NCBI GenBank assembly: GCA_034111325.1
Contig: JAWUXM010000046.1
Location: 1 to 41,285 of the forward strand
Reading direction: 5' to 3'
DNA length: 41,285 bases
From: JAWUXM01 sp034111325
GTDB taxonomy: Bacteria; Pseudomonadota; Alphaproteobacteria; Rickettsiales; JABIRX01
The notes below the pieces were generated by a model. That model had not been told where the DNA came from. It saw only the letters and a program-made list of their open reading frames with translations, and did no database searches. The stretch's first letter is position 1, and each line of letters opens with the position of its first letter. The translations under genes were made by a program, and so were the position numbers. Below are positions 8,196 to 17,466 of the stretch, piece by piece.

Positions 8196-9170
8196 ATGCC
8201 AAAAGCCTATATACTTAAAGAACATGGAGCCGCCAATACTTTTAAATTAAGCAAGGTAGAGGTTAAAAACCCAGGCCCTGGTGAGGTTCTAATTAGGCAT
8301 ACAGCTATTGGCGTAAACCATATGGATGTCCATCATCGCTCTGGTGCTTACAAAATTGATAATGCCTCCTTCCCAATTATTTTAGGAATTTCTGGTGCTG
8401 GCGTTGTTGAAGCGATTGGCCCAAATGTTGACTTCAAAGTTGGGGATCGTGTTGCATACGCCACTGGCAGCATTGGCTCTTACTCTGAATCTCGAATTAT
8501 CCCTGCTCAGATATTAGTGTTATTACCTAGCTATATTGATGAAAAAACCGCCGCTGGCACATTAACACAAGGCATGTTAGCGCACGCATTAATTTTCAGA
8601 ACCTTCCGTGCTTATGAAGGTGTCAATGTACTAGTTAACGGGGCAACTGGTGGTGTTGGACACATTCTCTGCCAATGGCTAGCACATGTAAAAATAGCAC
8701 CAATTGGCGTAGTCGGGAACGACCAAAAAGCACGTGTTGCTAGAGAATTAGGCTGCAAAGCGGTAATTAATTATAAAAAAGAAAATCTTGCACAAAGAGC
8801 AATTGAATTTAGTGAAAGTAAAGGAATCCAAGTAGTTTATGATTGTGTTGGTAATAGCCTCTTTCGCGAGAATTTAAAATGCCTCTCCTTCTTGGGATTG
8901 CTTGCAAATTATGGTGATGTTTCAGGCAAGATTGAAAATATCGATATTCATGATCTTTGGGCAAAATCCCTATATATCACTCGCCCTAATTTAAGTATTT
9001 ATAAAGCTAATCGAATTGAATTGGTTTTAGCTGCTAATAATATGTTTGAACTAATCAAACAAGGCGCTATCAAACCACGTATCAATACTTATCAATTTTC
9101 AGAATTACCTAAAATTCATGAGATCATAGAGCAGCGTCAGTCCATCGGCTCACATGTGGTTTTACTGTAA
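8196..9170 (+). CDS. NAD(P)H:quinone oxidoreductase-like (zinc-free MDR family)
   Basis: This 324-residue member of the medium-chain dehydrogenase/reductase superfamily resembles quinone reductase (Qor). The N-terminal GroES-like domain has GPGEVLIRHTAIGVNHMDVHHRSG and GISGAGVVEAIG. The Rossmann segment is LVNGATGGVGHILCQW, close to the AxGGVG coenzyme motif of the family. The structural-zinc cysteines of alcohol dehydrogenases are absent, as expected for Qor types. AAAGGAG precedes the ATG at short spacing. It is divergent from hisG and ends 4 nt before the convergent rmuC stop. The substrate cannot be deduced. Confidence 0.85.
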   Translation: MPKAYILKEHGAANTFKLSKVEVKNPGPGEVLIRHTAIGVNHMDVHHRSGAYKIDNASFPIILGISGAGVVEAIGPNVDFKVGDRVAYATGSIGSYSESRIIPAQILVLLPSYIDEKTAAGTLTQGMLAHALIFRTFRAYEGVNVLVNGATGGVGHILCQWLAHVKIAPIGVVGNDQKARVARELGCKAVINYKKENLAQRAIEFSESKGIQVVYDCVGNSLFRENLKCLSFLGLLANYGDVSGKIENIDIHDLWAKSLYITRPNLSIYKANRIELVLAANNMFELIKQGAIKPRINTYQFSELPKIHEIIEQRQSIGSHVVLL

Positions 9171-9174
9171 ACTC

Positions 9175-10473
9175 TCAGACCACTTCATCTTCACTATCTA
9201 ACAAGGCAACATCATCATTGCTAAATTCTTGTGGAATGGTTTTTGTACTACTAGCACCGAGTTTTTTGATGTTCTCAACTCGTGATACTAAATTACCTTT
9301 GCCATCTTTAAGCTTTGATATGGCGCTGTCATAGGCTTCTTTCGAATGGTTAATTGCTTTGTCGATTTTTTTCATATCCTCAATAAAGCCAACAAATTTA
9401 TCATAGAGCATGCCGCTACGTTTGGCGATTTCCAAAGCATTTTTATTTTGCCTTTCCTGACGCCAAATAGTCGAAACAATATTCAAAATACCGAACAATG
9501 TATTTGGTGTTGCAATGATAATTTTACGCTCCCAAGCATAGCTAAATAGAGTCTCGTCACCTTGAATAGCCACGCTAAACGATGGATCATTAGGGATAAA
9601 TAACACCACAAAATCAGGGCTTTTAAGATCCTTCGCTTTGTGATATTGCTTATCGCTTAATTCTTTTACATGGTTTTTAATTGCTGCTATGTGTTTTTTC
9701 AAAGCAATCAATTTTTTCTCATCATCGTCATTATTGATGAAATTATAATAATTCGTCAGCACAACTTTTGAATCAATAATGATGTGTTTATCTTGCGGGA
9801 GGAAAACCACAACATCAGGCAAGATACGCTTACCGCTCTCATCTTCTGTGTGATATTGCGTTTTGAAATCCGTACCTTTACTAAGGCCAGCACTTTCCAG
9901 AACTGTTTCCAAAATAACCTCGCCCCAATTTCCCTGAGTTTTATTATTACCTTTGAGTGCCTTTACGAGATTCTGCGCTTCATCACTAACTTTTTGATTA
10001 AATTCAAAAAGTTTGGTAATTTGCCCTTCAAGATTTGCATTATTTTTTATACCTTTCTCATAATAATCTTTCACATTTTTGACTTCCTCCTTCATAGGCT
10101 TAATCATCTCCTCAAGCTTTTTATGGCTTGTATCCGTCATTTCTTTGGAGCTTTCTTTGAGAATTTTATTGGCAAGATTTTCAAACTGTAATTGGAACTT
10201 TTTATGTAAATCTTGCAGCTCTTCTTCTTTATCTAAAAGATTATTATGTTCTGACTCAAGGCGAATTAATTTATCACGTAATGTCGCTAAGCTCTCCTCT
10301 TTTTCAGCAAGCTCACCTTCAATTTCATCCTTGGTTTTTGTGAGATTATTCAACATTTCTTGTAAAACTGCCTTTTCCGTCTCTAACTTTGCGAATTTAT
10401 TTTGTGCAATGATTTTTGCGACCAAGAAACTAACTGTCGCACCCGCAATAAACAAACCTAAATTCAATAACAT
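9175..10473 (-). CDS. rmuC: RmuC-family DNA recombination protein
   Basis: RmuC proteins are membrane-anchored, nuclease-fold proteins thought to limit DNA rearrangements at inverted repeats. An N-terminal membrane segment (about residues 2-20) is followed by a long coiled coil (about 30-150) and the RmuC core. The core contains NNKTQGNWGEVILETVLE, GKRILPDVVVFLPQDKHIIIDSK and WERKIIIATPNTLFGIL. The ATG at 10473 is preferred over an upstream GTG because AGAGGTGG precedes it. Its A is also the last base of the upstream stop (TAATG), indicating coupling with the acyltransferase gene. The role in recombination is taken from the family. Confidence 0.9.
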   Translation of the reverse strand: MLLNLGLFIAGATVSFLVAKIIAQNKFAKLETEKAVLQEMLNNLTKTKDEIEGELAEKEESLATLRDKLIRLESEHNNLLDKEEELQDLHKKFQLQFENLANKILKESSKEMTDTSHKKLEEMIKPMKEEVKNVKDYYEKGIKNNANLEGQITKLFEFNQKVSDEAQNLVKALKGNNKTQGNWGEVILETVLESAGLSKGTDFKTQYHTEDESGKRILPDVVVFLPQDKHIIIDSKVVLTNYYNFINNDDDEKKLIALKKHIAAIKNHVKELSDKQYHKAKDLKSPDFVVLFIPNDPSFSVAIQGDETLFSYAWERKIIIATPNTLFGILNIVSTIWRQERQNKNALEIAKRSGMLYDKFVGFIEDMKKIDKAINHSKEAYDSAISKLKDGKGNLVSRVENIKKLGASSTKTIPQEFSNDDVALLDSEDEVV

Positions 10474-11342
10474 TACCACCTCTTATGAAGCCAAAACCAT
10501 TGTTCAGGGTTTTCTCTCACCCATTCTTCGATTTTAGCGTTAATTGCCGTTAAAAACTTCTCAATATCTTTTTGTGCATCTTTAGTATTGTGCATTTGCA
10601 TTGGCGGCTCAATCACTATTTTAAAATTGGCACCTTTTGTACGAATAATATGTGTTGGCACAATTGGGTAATCATATTTACGCTTTAAAGTCGCTATTAA
10701 AGGCGCCGTCATTGCTTTACGTCCGAAGAAGTCGATTGCCAATCCTTCATTAAATTTCTGATCTGGCAACATGGCTACAGTCTCACCTTTTGCCAAAGCT
10801 TTTATAATTGCGCTACTACCTTTTCGCCCTTTTGCATGGAAAGATAATGTGTCATAATTACGCTGTTTTAGTATAAAACGATCAACATATGGATTATTCA
10901 TTTTACGATAAATTATATGCGTTTTATAATCATGTAATTTACATAATAGCGGCTCGACCTCCCAATTAGCAGAATGTGATGTAAATGTTATCCCTCCTTT
11001 GCCATCATCAATAATTGCACGTAAATGCTCCATACCGATAACCTCAACTCTTTTATCAAATTCTTTTTGTGATAAATTCATTACATGTGGAAATTCACCA
11101 ACATTGCGCCCCAAATTATCCCAAATGCCACGAATAATCTTTTCTATCTCTTGCTGTTTCTTCTCAGGAAAAGCATGGTTTAAATTCTTCCGTGCAACCT
11201 CTGAAACTGACAAATAATAGAGTAAATAGCGCCCGATAAAGCCGCCAACATTTGACGCAACATCCAATGGCAAAATTTTAAAAAGCCTGTAAAACAGCCA
11301 GAACACAGACATTTCAAGCAAGTGTCTAATTTTTTTTAACAT
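10473..11342 (-). CDS. lpxL: Lipid A acyltransferase (LpxL/HtrB type)
   Basis: This inner-membrane enzyme adds a secondary acyl chain to the Kdo2-lipid A precursor. The 289-residue protein has a hydrophobic N-terminus (about 13-45). The catalytic H-x4-E motif is HSANWE (His123 to Glu128). Family landmarks IIYRKMNNPYVDRFI, LPDQKFNEGLAIDFFG and the C-terminal NPEQWFWLHKRW follow. LpxL and LpxM cannot be separated from sequence alone. Its start overlaps the end of lpxK by 17 nt, and its stop overlaps the rmuC start, so lpxK-lpxL-rmuC reads as one transcript. Confidence 0.9.
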   Translation of the reverse strand: MLKKIRHLLEMSVFWLFYRLFKILPLDVASNVGGFIGRYLLYYLSVSEVARKNLNHAFPEKKQQEIEKIIRGIWDNLGRNVGEFPHVMNLSQKEFDKRVEVIGMEHLRAIIDDGKGGITFTSHSANWEVEPLLCKLHDYKTHIIYRKMNNPYVDRFILKQRNYDTLSFHAKGRKGSSAIIKALAKGETVAMLPDQKFNEGLAIDFFGRKAMTAPLIATLKRKYDYPIVPTHIIRTKGANFKIVIEPPMQMHNTKDAQKDIEKFLTAINAKIEEWVRENPEQWFWLHKRW

Positions 11343-12300
11343 ATTTTTTCAACTGTTTTTTCAATAAATCTTTATCCTCAAACTCTACTGCAATTTTAAG
11401 AATTTCAATTTCTGCACGGTATTTTTCTGGAATACGCACATAGTCCTTCTCCGTTGTGACAATTACAACATCTTTCTTCTTATGGCTCAGAATCTTCTCG
11501 ATCTCATCATTTTTATAATGGTGATGGTCTTTAAATTCGATAGTTTTAATTAGATTATATTTTTGCTCACGCAGGCTATTGAAGAATTTATCATTTAGTG
11601 CCAATCCTGAAAAAGCGATGATATCTTTACTCGCTAATTTATTAGCAATTGTGACCTTGGCACGAATAATTGGCTTATTGGTTTTTTCAAGAAAACGCTG
11701 CAGATTGCTATTCGCCTCGCCCAATAAAACAATCATGTCAACACGCTGCATGGCTCTACAGAGAGGCTCCCTTAATGGCCCAGCGGGAAACAATAAACCG
11801 TTGCCAAAACCATATTTGCCATCAATTACTAAAATAGATAAATCATATTGCAAGGCAAAGCTCTGCAAGCCATCATCAACGATTAAAACATCATCACCTG
11901 CTTTACTAGCACGCTTAGCGCCTGCTAATTTATCCTTTGCGATAAATACTTCTGCAAAATTAGCCAATAACAAAGCTTCATCACCAACATCTAAAAAGCT
12001 ATGTTTTGCTGCGTTTACTTTAATGGTGCCTTTGGTTTTCCGCCCATAACCACGCAACAAAACCCCTGCTTTAATATCCATCTCTGCGAATATCTTACAT
12101 AGCGCAATTGTCACAGGTGTCTTCCCTGCGCCGCCTAGCGTTATATTACCAACGGAAATCACCGGTAAATCAATATTGGATTTTTTAATCAAACTCGACT
12201 TCATAGAAGAGAGAAGTGAAAATATAAAAGCAAATGGCAATAAAAGAAGAGCCAAAGGTGTTTTATAAGTTTTGTACCAAAATCTTGGTGTTTTGAACAT
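11326..12300 (-). CDS. lpxK: Tetraacyldisaccharide 4'-kinase
   Basis: LpxK phosphorylates the 4' position of the lipid A disaccharide at the inner face of the inner membrane. The 324-residue form has an N-terminal membrane-associated helix (about 15-32). The P-loop is VGNITLGGAGKTPVTIAL (GGAGKT at 56-61). LLRGYGRKTKG, VGDEALLLA and the DDGLQ segment (VLIVDDGLQSF) are typical of LpxK. A TTG lies three codons upstream of the chosen ATG at 12300; no clear ribosome site supports either. It is the first gene of the lipid A unit, about 160 nt from the divergent rpmH. Confidence 0.94.
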   Translation of the reverse strand: MFKTPRFWYKTYKTPLALLLLPFAFIFSLLSSMKSSLIKKSNIDLPVISVGNITLGGAGKTPVTIALCKIFAEMDIKAGVLLRGYGRKTKGTIKVNAAKHSFLDVGDEALLLANFAEVFIAKDKLAGAKRASKAGDDVLIVDDGLQSFALQYDLSILVIDGKYGFGNGLLFPAGPLREPLCRAMQRVDMIVLLGEANSNLQRFLEKTNKPIIRAKVTIANKLASKDIIAFSGLALNDKFFNSLREQKYNLIKTIEFKDHHHYKNDEIEKILSHKKKDVVIVTTEKDYVRIPEKYRAEIEILKIAVEFEDKDLLKKQLKKYVKKN

Positions 12301-12340
12301 ATGGAACAATAATGTATTTATAATTCTCTAGAAATCTTAT

Positions 12341-12369
12341 CGGGCAAAAAAAACACCAAAAAAGATTAT
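12341..12369. repeat. Possible fragment of the palindromic element
   Basis: GGGCAAAAAAAACACC followed by AAAAAAGATTATC resembles the right-hand edge of the family (GGCAAAAAGCACCC then AAAAAGATTAAT). No partner arm is visible to its left. If real, it is a truncated copy between two divergent genes. Confidence 0.3.
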
Positions 12370-12392
12370 CTCATATCAGTTCCAATAATTGT

Positions 12393-12420
12393 TTGACTAA
12401 AAGGAGTTCCCCAATATAAT
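12393..12420 (+). promoter_or_regulatory. Strong sigma70-like promoter for rpmH-rnpA
   Basis: TTGACT (12393-12398) and TATAAT (12415-12420) are separated by 16 nt, very close to the bacterial consensus. Transcription would start near 12427, about 32 nt before the rpmH ATG. Strong expression fits a ribosomal protein gene at the head of the operon. Confidence 0.75.
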
Positions 12421-12458
12421 GCCGCCCTAGTTAAATTGTTAGCAAAAAATTTAGAAGA

Positions 12459-12593
12459 ATGAAACGTACATTTCAACCAAGCCGCATAGTTAGAAAAAGA
12501 AGACATGGTTTTCGTTCACGCATGGGCACTACTAACGGCAGAAAAATTTTAGCAGCACGCCGCAGCAGAGGACGCAAACGCCTTTCTGCTTAA
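12459..12593 (+). CDS. rpmH: 50S ribosomal protein L34
   Basis: This 44-residue ribosomal protein opens MKRTFQPSRIVRKRRHGF and continues RSRMGTTNGRKILAARRSRGRKRLSA, a textbook L34 with full length and the usual Arg/Lys-rich content. It lies in the conserved order rpmH-rnpA-yidD-yidC. The strong promoter at 12393-12420 stands directly upstream. The start is fixed by family conservation; the preceding AGAAG is a modest ribosome site. Confidence 0.98.
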   Translation: MKRTFQPSRIVRKRRHGFRSRMGTTNGRKILAARRSRGRKRLSA

Positions 12594-12619
12594 TTGCTCT
12601 CACGCATCTTAACCCAATC

Positions 12620-12940
12620 ATGTCCAAACTCACCTCACTGAAAAAGAGAAAGGACTTCGTTACAATCTCCCAAAAAGGCAAGAATATAATGACGGCAGGC
12701 TTAGTCTTGCAAGTCTCTGAAAACAATTCTGATGAAATCCGCATTGGACTCACCGCCAGTAAAAAGGTCGGTAACGCCGTTACCCGTAATTTAATCAAAC
12801 GTCGCTTCCGTGCTATTTCACGCGATGTAACCAACAAATTTAAAAGCGGTCACGATTATGTAATCCTCGCACGCAAATCCAGCTCCACACGTGAGTTTGA
12901 TAAGTTAAAAAAAGACTTACTCTACGCCCTATATCAATAA
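12620..12940 (+). CDS. rnpA: Ribonuclease P protein component
   Basis: This is the small basic protein subunit of RNase P, which helps the catalytic RNA trim tRNA 5' leaders. The 106 residues include LKKRKDFVTISQKGK at the N-terminus and the diagnostic RNR motif VTRNLIKRRFRAISRD. The ending HDYVILARKSSSTREFDKLKKDL is also typical. It starts 26 nt after rpmH and ends 7 nt before yidD, in one operon. The RNase P RNA gene itself is not in this window. Confidence 0.96.
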   Translation: MSKLTSLKKRKDFVTISQKGKNIMTAGLVLQVSENNSDEIRIGLTASKKVGNAVTRNLIKRRFRAISRDVTNKFKSGHDYVILARKSSSTREFDKLKKDLLYALYQ

Positions 12941-12947
12941 AAATAAC

Positions 12948-13163
12948 ATGAAAAAAATATTCATCATTTTTATCAAACTATACCAATATCTTATCTCACC
13001 ATTTCTCGGTGGCAAATGTCGCTTTTTGCCAACCTGTTCAGAATATGCAATTGAAGCAATTAAAAAACATGGTGCATTTAAAGGCAACATCCTAGCTATT
13101 AAGCGTATTAGTAAATGTCACCCCTGGGGAAAGTCAGGAATTGATAATGTCCCCGAAAAATAG
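12948..13163 (+). CDS. yidD: Membrane protein insertion efficiency factor
   Basis: YidD is a small membrane-associated protein that assists YidC-dependent insertion. The 71-residue protein has an N-terminal amphipathic or membrane stretch (KIFIIFIKLYQYLISPFLG). The conserved Cys-rich core is CRFLPTCSEYAIEAIKKHG, followed by KRISKCHPWG. Length and motifs are canonical. It lies between rnpA and yidC as in most bacteria. Confidence 0.96.
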   Translation: MKKIFIIFIKLYQYLISPFLGGKCRFLPTCSEYAIEAIKKHGAFKGNILAIKRISKCHPWGKSGIDNVPEK

Positions 13164-13222
13164 TGGTATATAATCTCCCTTACTTTATGTTGCACCTCAA
13201 TTAACAAAATTCCCTTATATAA

Positions 13223-14908
13223 ATGGATGAAATCAGAAATTTAATAATGGCAGTTGCCTTATCAGTTGGCGTATTAATCGCTTGGCACTTCCTCTCACCC
13301 GCACCACAGCCAGCCCCTTTTGCCCAAAACCCCGCTCAAGAAGCAAGCGTCTCTATTCCTACTAATAATACGCTAGTTGATGTTACAAAATTACAAACCA
13401 CTGATGATGTAGTTACAACAACAAAAAGAGTGACCATTAACGGTACAAAATTATCCGGCTCAATCGCTCTTAAAGGCGCACGTTTTGACGACATATCTTT
13501 AAATGATTATCATGAAAAAATCGCGCAGGATAGTGCGAATGTTAAATTGTTAAAACCTATCGGCACTGACAACCCCTATTTTGCAGAATTTGGCTGGGTC
13601 TCATCAAACTCCAACATCACCCTACCAACACGTAATACTCTTTGGAATAATAGCAAAGAGACCATCGCCAATGGTGAATTATTGACTCTATATTGGGTTA
13701 GCCCACAAAATGTTACCTTCATCATCGAGGCAACTTTAAGTGATGATTATATCTTTAACATTAAACAAATAGTCAAAAACAATAGTAATTATAATTTCGA
13801 CATCAGGACATATGGCTTGTTAAACCGTGAATATTATAAAGAACATCAAGCTTATTTGATTTTGCATGAAGGGCCATTAGCTAAGATTGATGATAAATTA
13901 GTCGAACATAGTTTTGGCGATGTACAAGATGAACGAAACATCACATATAGTGACGCTAGCGGCTGGATGGCTATCACTGATAAATATTGGCTAACAAGTA
14001 TTATCCCTGATAAAAATCAAAAAATTAACGTTAATTTCAAATTCTACCAGAAAGACGGTCATGATAAATATCAGGCTGATTTTACCAGTGAACCGACGAA
14101 CCTCGCTAGCGGTAGTGTTTTTCAAACTAATAATTACCTCTTTACCGGCGCTAAAAAAGTTGGGCTTTTAGATGATTATAGCAAAAAATATAATATCGAC
14201 CTTTTCGATCGTACGGTTGATTTCGGAGTTTTATATTTCCTGACCAAACCAATGTTCTTAGCCTTAAAATTCTTCAATCATTTATTAGGCAATTTTGGTT
14301 TGGCGATTATCGCTCTTACTATTTGCATAAGGATTATCCTCTTTCCACTCGCTAATAAATCCTTCAGAGCCATAGGCAAAATGAAAGATTTACATCCTAA
14401 AATCACCCAAATTCGTGAACAACATAAGGGTGACAAGGCAAATCTTAACAAAGCAATCATGCAGCTTTATCGTGAAAACAAGGTAAACCCTGCGGCTGGT
14501 TGTTTACCAGTTCTCGTACAGATTCCAATTTTCTTTGCTTTATATAAAGTATTATTCATCACTATAGAAATGCGCCAAGCACCCTTTTATGGCTGGATAA
14601 AGGATCTTTCTATTCCTGACCCAACTTCGATCTTCAATCTATTTGGTTTATTTCCTTGGGCACCATATTTCGGAATTGGCGTATGGCCAATCTTGATGGG
14701 AATCACCATGGTTCTACAACAAAAATTAAACCCACCACCAGCTGACCCAATCCAAGCAAAAGTTATGCAATATTTGCCGTATATTTTTGTTTTCTTATTC
14801 GCAAGCTTCCCCGCTGGTCTAATAATATATTGGACATGCAATAACACATTATCTGTCCTACAACAATGGTTAATTACACGCTCTAGCAAAAATGGCCAAA
14901 CTAAATAA
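13223..14908 (+). CDS. yidC: Membrane protein insertase YidC
   Basis: This inner-membrane insertase folds and inserts membrane proteins, alone or with Sec. The 561 residues give the Gram-negative architecture. A first membrane helix (about 8-26) is followed by a large periplasmic beta domain (about 55-350) and a C-terminal five-helix core. The core contains the cytoplasmic hairpin (KMKDLHPKITQIREQHKGDK) and the groove helix region NPAAGCLPVLVQIPIFFALYKVL. The last helix includes FPAGLIIYWTCNNTLSVLQQW. The end overlaps engB by 17 nt. Confidence 0.97.
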   Translation: MDEIRNLIMAVALSVGVLIAWHFLSPAPQPAPFAQNPAQEASVSIPTNNTLVDVTKLQTTDDVVTTTKRVTINGTKLSGSIALKGARFDDISLNDYHEKIAQDSANVKLLKPIGTDNPYFAEFGWVSSNSNITLPTRNTLWNNSKETIANGELLTLYWVSPQNVTFIIEATLSDDYIFNIKQIVKNNSNYNFDIRTYGLLNREYYKEHQAYLILHEGPLAKIDDKLVEHSFGDVQDERNITYSDASGWMAITDKYWLTSIIPDKNQKINVNFKFYQKDGHDKYQADFTSEPTNLASGSVFQTNNYLFTGAKKVGLLDDYSKKYNIDLFDRTVDFGVLYFLTKPMFLALKFFNHLLGNFGLAIIALTICIRIILFPLANKSFRAIGKMKDLHPKITQIREQHKGDKANLNKAIMQLYRENKVNPAAGCLPVLVQIPIFFALYKVLFITIEMRQAPFYGWIKDLSIPDPTSIFNLFGLFPWAPYFGIGVWPILMGITMVLQQKLNPPPADPIQAKVMQYLPYIFVFLFASFPAGLIIYWTCNNTLSVLQQWLITRSSKNGQTK

Positions 14909-15512
14909 AAAAACCTTCCTACAAGCAACATATCGCTTCTTCACTGCAGCAGTTGATATATCACATATACCAAAACATCGCCTGCCGGAGATCGCTTTTA
15001 TTGGTCGCTCAAACTGTGGGAAGTCTAGTTTGATTAATAGCTTCACTGGACAAAAAGGCCTGGCAATTTCTTCAAAAACACCAGGGCGCACAAGAAAGAT
15101 TAATTTCTTTCAAGCAGCGAATATTCTAATTGTAGCTGATTTACCCGGTTATGGTTACGCTAAAGTCTCAAAAGCTATGAGTCATCAATGGCAAGATCTA
15201 ATCGTTGATTACTTACTCAATAGCAAAAATCTACGCCTAATCTATATTTTGATTGATGCAAGGCGCAGCCTGAAAGAAAATGACAAAGAAATCATGGCCC
15301 TATTGGATAAGCAAGGTGTCGCCTATAAAATCATCCTTACCAAAGCCGACAAAGTTAAGAAACCAGCACTAGAAAGAATTGTCGCAGAAATAGAAGAGTC
15401 TTCTCTCAAGCACCCAGCGATGGTCGAGGGCGTAATATTTACTAGCGCTTTAGGAAAAATTGGTATAGATAAATTAAGAAATAGTATTTTTGATTTAATA
15501 GAAGAAAGATAA
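14892..15512 (+). CDS. engB: Ribosome biogenesis GTP-binding protein EngB
   Basis: This TRAFAC-class GTPase (YihA/YsxC) is needed for large ribosomal subunit assembly. The 206 residues carry G1 GRSNCGKSSL, G2 with the KTPGRTRKINFF switch, G3 DLPGYGYAKV and G4 TKADK. It overlaps the end of yidC by 17 nt, and its stop overlaps the argB start in a TAATG. The yidC-engB-argB order is common in alphaproteobacteria. Confidence 0.96.
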   Translation: MAKLNKKTFLQATYRFFTAAVDISHIPKHRLPEIAFIGRSNCGKSSLINSFTGQKGLAISSKTPGRTRKINFFQAANILIVADLPGYGYAKVSKAMSHQWQDLIVDYLLNSKNLRLIYILIDARRSLKENDKEIMALLDKQGVAYKIILTKADKVKKPALERIVAEIEESSLKHPAMVEGVIFTSALGKIGIDKLRNSIFDLIEER

Positions 15513-16456
15513 TGGAAATCATCAATTTCGATAAAAAAAAGAAAGCTCCAAAAAGCAAAAAAACTTCTGAAGATAGGGAAAGTTTTTTATATAAGGCGGC
15601 TACCTTATCAGAAGCCTTACCCTATATCCAAAAATTTGCTGGCGAAATTTTCGTAATAAAATTTGGCGGCAGTGCCATGGGCAACCCTGAAATTGTTAAA
15701 AGCTTTGCTAAGGATGTTGTTCTTCTGAAAAAGATAGGGATCAACCCAATCATTGTCCATGGTGGCGGCCCACAAATCGGCGCTATGCTTGAGAAGATGA
15801 ATATTAAAAGTTCCTTTATTGATGGTTTAAGAGTTACGGATAATGACACTGTCGATGTTGTTGAAATGGTGCTTTCTGGCTCAATCAATAAAAGCATTGT
15901 CTCGGCGATTAACCAAGCTGGTGGTTTTGCTATTGGCCTTTCTGGTAAAGACGCAAATCTTATAACCGCAAGAAAATTACGCAAAGTTTCCAAAGATACT
16001 GACTCCAATATTGAGAAAATTCTTGATCTTGGTTTTGTTGGAGAACCTACAAAAATCAACCCTGAAATCTTCATGGCTCTTGATGAAAGCGACATCATCC
16101 CTGTTATTGCACCAATTGGCTTAGGCGAAGAAGGGCAAACTTATAACATTAACGCAGATAGCGTCGCTGGCGCAATTGCTGCGGAGATAAAAGCCTGCAA
16201 ACTCATTATGCTTACTGATGTTGACGGCGTACTTAGTAAAAGCAAAAAATTAATTAGCTCTTTATCAATTAAAGAAGCTAAAAACCTCATGGAAAAAAAA
16301 ATCATCCATGGCGGGATGATTCCTAAAATTCAAACTTGCATCAAAGCACTTGATTCTGAAGTTGGCACTGCGCATATATTAAACGGCACAGTTAAACATA
16401 TCACTTTACTCGAGATATTCACTGAGCATGGCGCTGGCACGATGATTAATCATTAA
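15512..16456 (+). CDS. argB: Acetylglutamate kinase
   Basis: ArgB phosphorylates N-acetylglutamate, the second step of arginine synthesis. The 314 residues contain the amino-acid-kinase motifs KFGGSAMGN and VHGGGPQIG. YNINADSVAGAIAAEIKACK, MLTDVDGVL and GGMIPKIQTC follow. An N-terminal extension of about 30 charged residues precedes the core. The start codon shares a base with the engB stop, implying translational coupling. It is the last gene of the rpmH operon as visible, and the only arginine gene in the window. Confidence 0.96.
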   Translation: MEIINFDKKKKAPKSKKTSEDRESFLYKAATLSEALPYIQKFAGEIFVIKFGGSAMGNPEIVKSFAKDVVLLKKIGINPIIVHGGGPQIGAMLEKMNIKSSFIDGLRVTDNDTVDVVEMVLSGSINKSIVSAINQAGGFAIGLSGKDANLITARKLRKVSKDTDSNIEKILDLGFVGEPTKINPEIFMALDESDIIPVIAPIGLGEEGQTYNINADSVAGAIAAEIKACKLIMLTDVDGVLSKSKKLISSLSIKEAKNLMEKKIIHGGMIPKIQTCIKALDSEVGTAHILNGTVKHITLLEIFTEHGAGTMINH

Positions 16457-16517
16457 AGGGGTTTTTCTCTTTTTTTGCAAACCTACATCACCCACATAGA
16501 ATCACTTCCTATCGCAT

Positions 16518-16548
16518 ACCAAGTATCTTTAATAAAGATATTTGGTAT
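16518..16548. repeat. AT-rich 31-bp palindrome between convergent argB and mreC
   Basis: TACCAAGTATCTTTA and TAAAGATATTTGGTA form an almost perfect inverted repeat around one central A, with a single G/T mismatch. It could terminate transcription from either side, but no run of T follows, so it is more likely a repeat element. Half-sites matching it occur at 18619-18641 and 18873-18896. Near 16595-16612, GTGTTGCCAATTAAGAAT resembles the end of the element at 5969. Confidence 0.75.
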
Positions 16549-16617
16549 TACTGATATTTGTGAAATACAAAGTTGTATGTAATTCATATTTTGGGGTGTT
16601 GCCAATTAAGAATCTGG

Positions 16618-17457
16618 CTAATTGCCCTGCTCGCTGCTAACCAATATCTTGACAAACTCTAGCCGCGCCCAATCAACAAAAGGCACTGCTTCATATTCAC
16701 CTTGTGCATTGCGTACTACGCGCCCAATAGGAATACCAAACGGATAAATTCCGCCATCTCCAGAAGTCATGATTATCTCATCTTCTTCAACTAAACTTTC
16801 TTCTGGCAAATATTTTATAATCGGCAACTCAATATTACGCCCTGCTAAAATCCCTCTTTCACGTGATTTGGAAGTTATTATAGGAATGCGTGAATTAACA
16901 TCGCTAATTAGGAGAAGTGTTGAGTTATTCTCATTGATCTCCATTACTCGACCAACAAAACCATTGCCACTTACAACTGCAGCACCTTTTTTTATATTTT
17001 GCTGTTTGCCGATGTTAATTGTTGCCGTGCGTGTGAATATCCCGTTGGAGTTAATCAAGATACGCGTTGTGATATAGTTATATTGAGTATCACCTTGAAA
17101 ATTTACCAATTCTTTGAGCCGCTGATTTTCATGGCGAATATGCTCTGATTCGATAATAAATGTCTTTAGACGGCTATTATCAGATTTTAATTTCTCATTC
17201 TGCTTATAGAGCAAGGAAAGATCTACTACAAAATCACTCGTTTTAACAATCATCGCAAAAGGATTGGTAAAATAAGAGATTATCGGTGCTGAGATACTAA
17301 GGGTGAAAGAGCGGAGTTTAGTATCCACATGACTATGTGCACGATTAAATACCAAAACTGCAAAAGACAGTATTGTCAGAATCACCAGACTATATTGATA
17401 GACAAATAAAATTGACTTACCAAATAAAGTATTCCTACTGATTCGACTCTGACTCAT
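16618..17457 (-). CDS. mreC: Cell-shape protein MreC
   Basis: MreC is a periplasmic scaffold anchored in the inner membrane that links MreB to peptidoglycan synthases. The 279 residues show a short cytoplasmic tail and one membrane helix (about 14-33). A coiled coil (about 75-115, LYKQNEKLKSDNSRLKTFI) and the beta-domain pair follow, with VSGNGFVGRVMEI and LISDVNSRIPII. The end is somewhat short, without the long Pro-rich tail of some relatives. It starts 9 nt after the mreB stop. No mreD or penicillin-binding protein gene follows; the next gene on that side is the convergent argB. Confidence 0.93.
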   Translation of the reverse strand: MSQSRISRNTLFGKSILFVYQYSLVILTILSFAVLVFNRAHSHVDTKLRSFTLSISAPIISYFTNPFAMIVKTSDFVVDLSLLYKQNEKLKSDNSRLKTFIIESEHIRHENQRLKELVNFQGDTQYNYITTRILINSNGIFTRTATINIGKQQNIKKGAAVVSGNGFVGRVMEINENNSTLLLISDVNSRIPIITSKSRERGILAGRNIELPIIKYLPEESLVEEDEIIMTSGDGGIYPFGIPIGRVVRNAQGEYEAVPFVDWARLEFVKILVSSEQGN

Positions 17458-17466
17458 AGGAAATAT

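Noticed and set aside
16518..16548. Two-way rho-independent terminator for argB and mreC
   Set aside because: The stem is AT-rich and lacks a T run on either side, and a related sequence recurs elsewhere, so a repeat is the better call.
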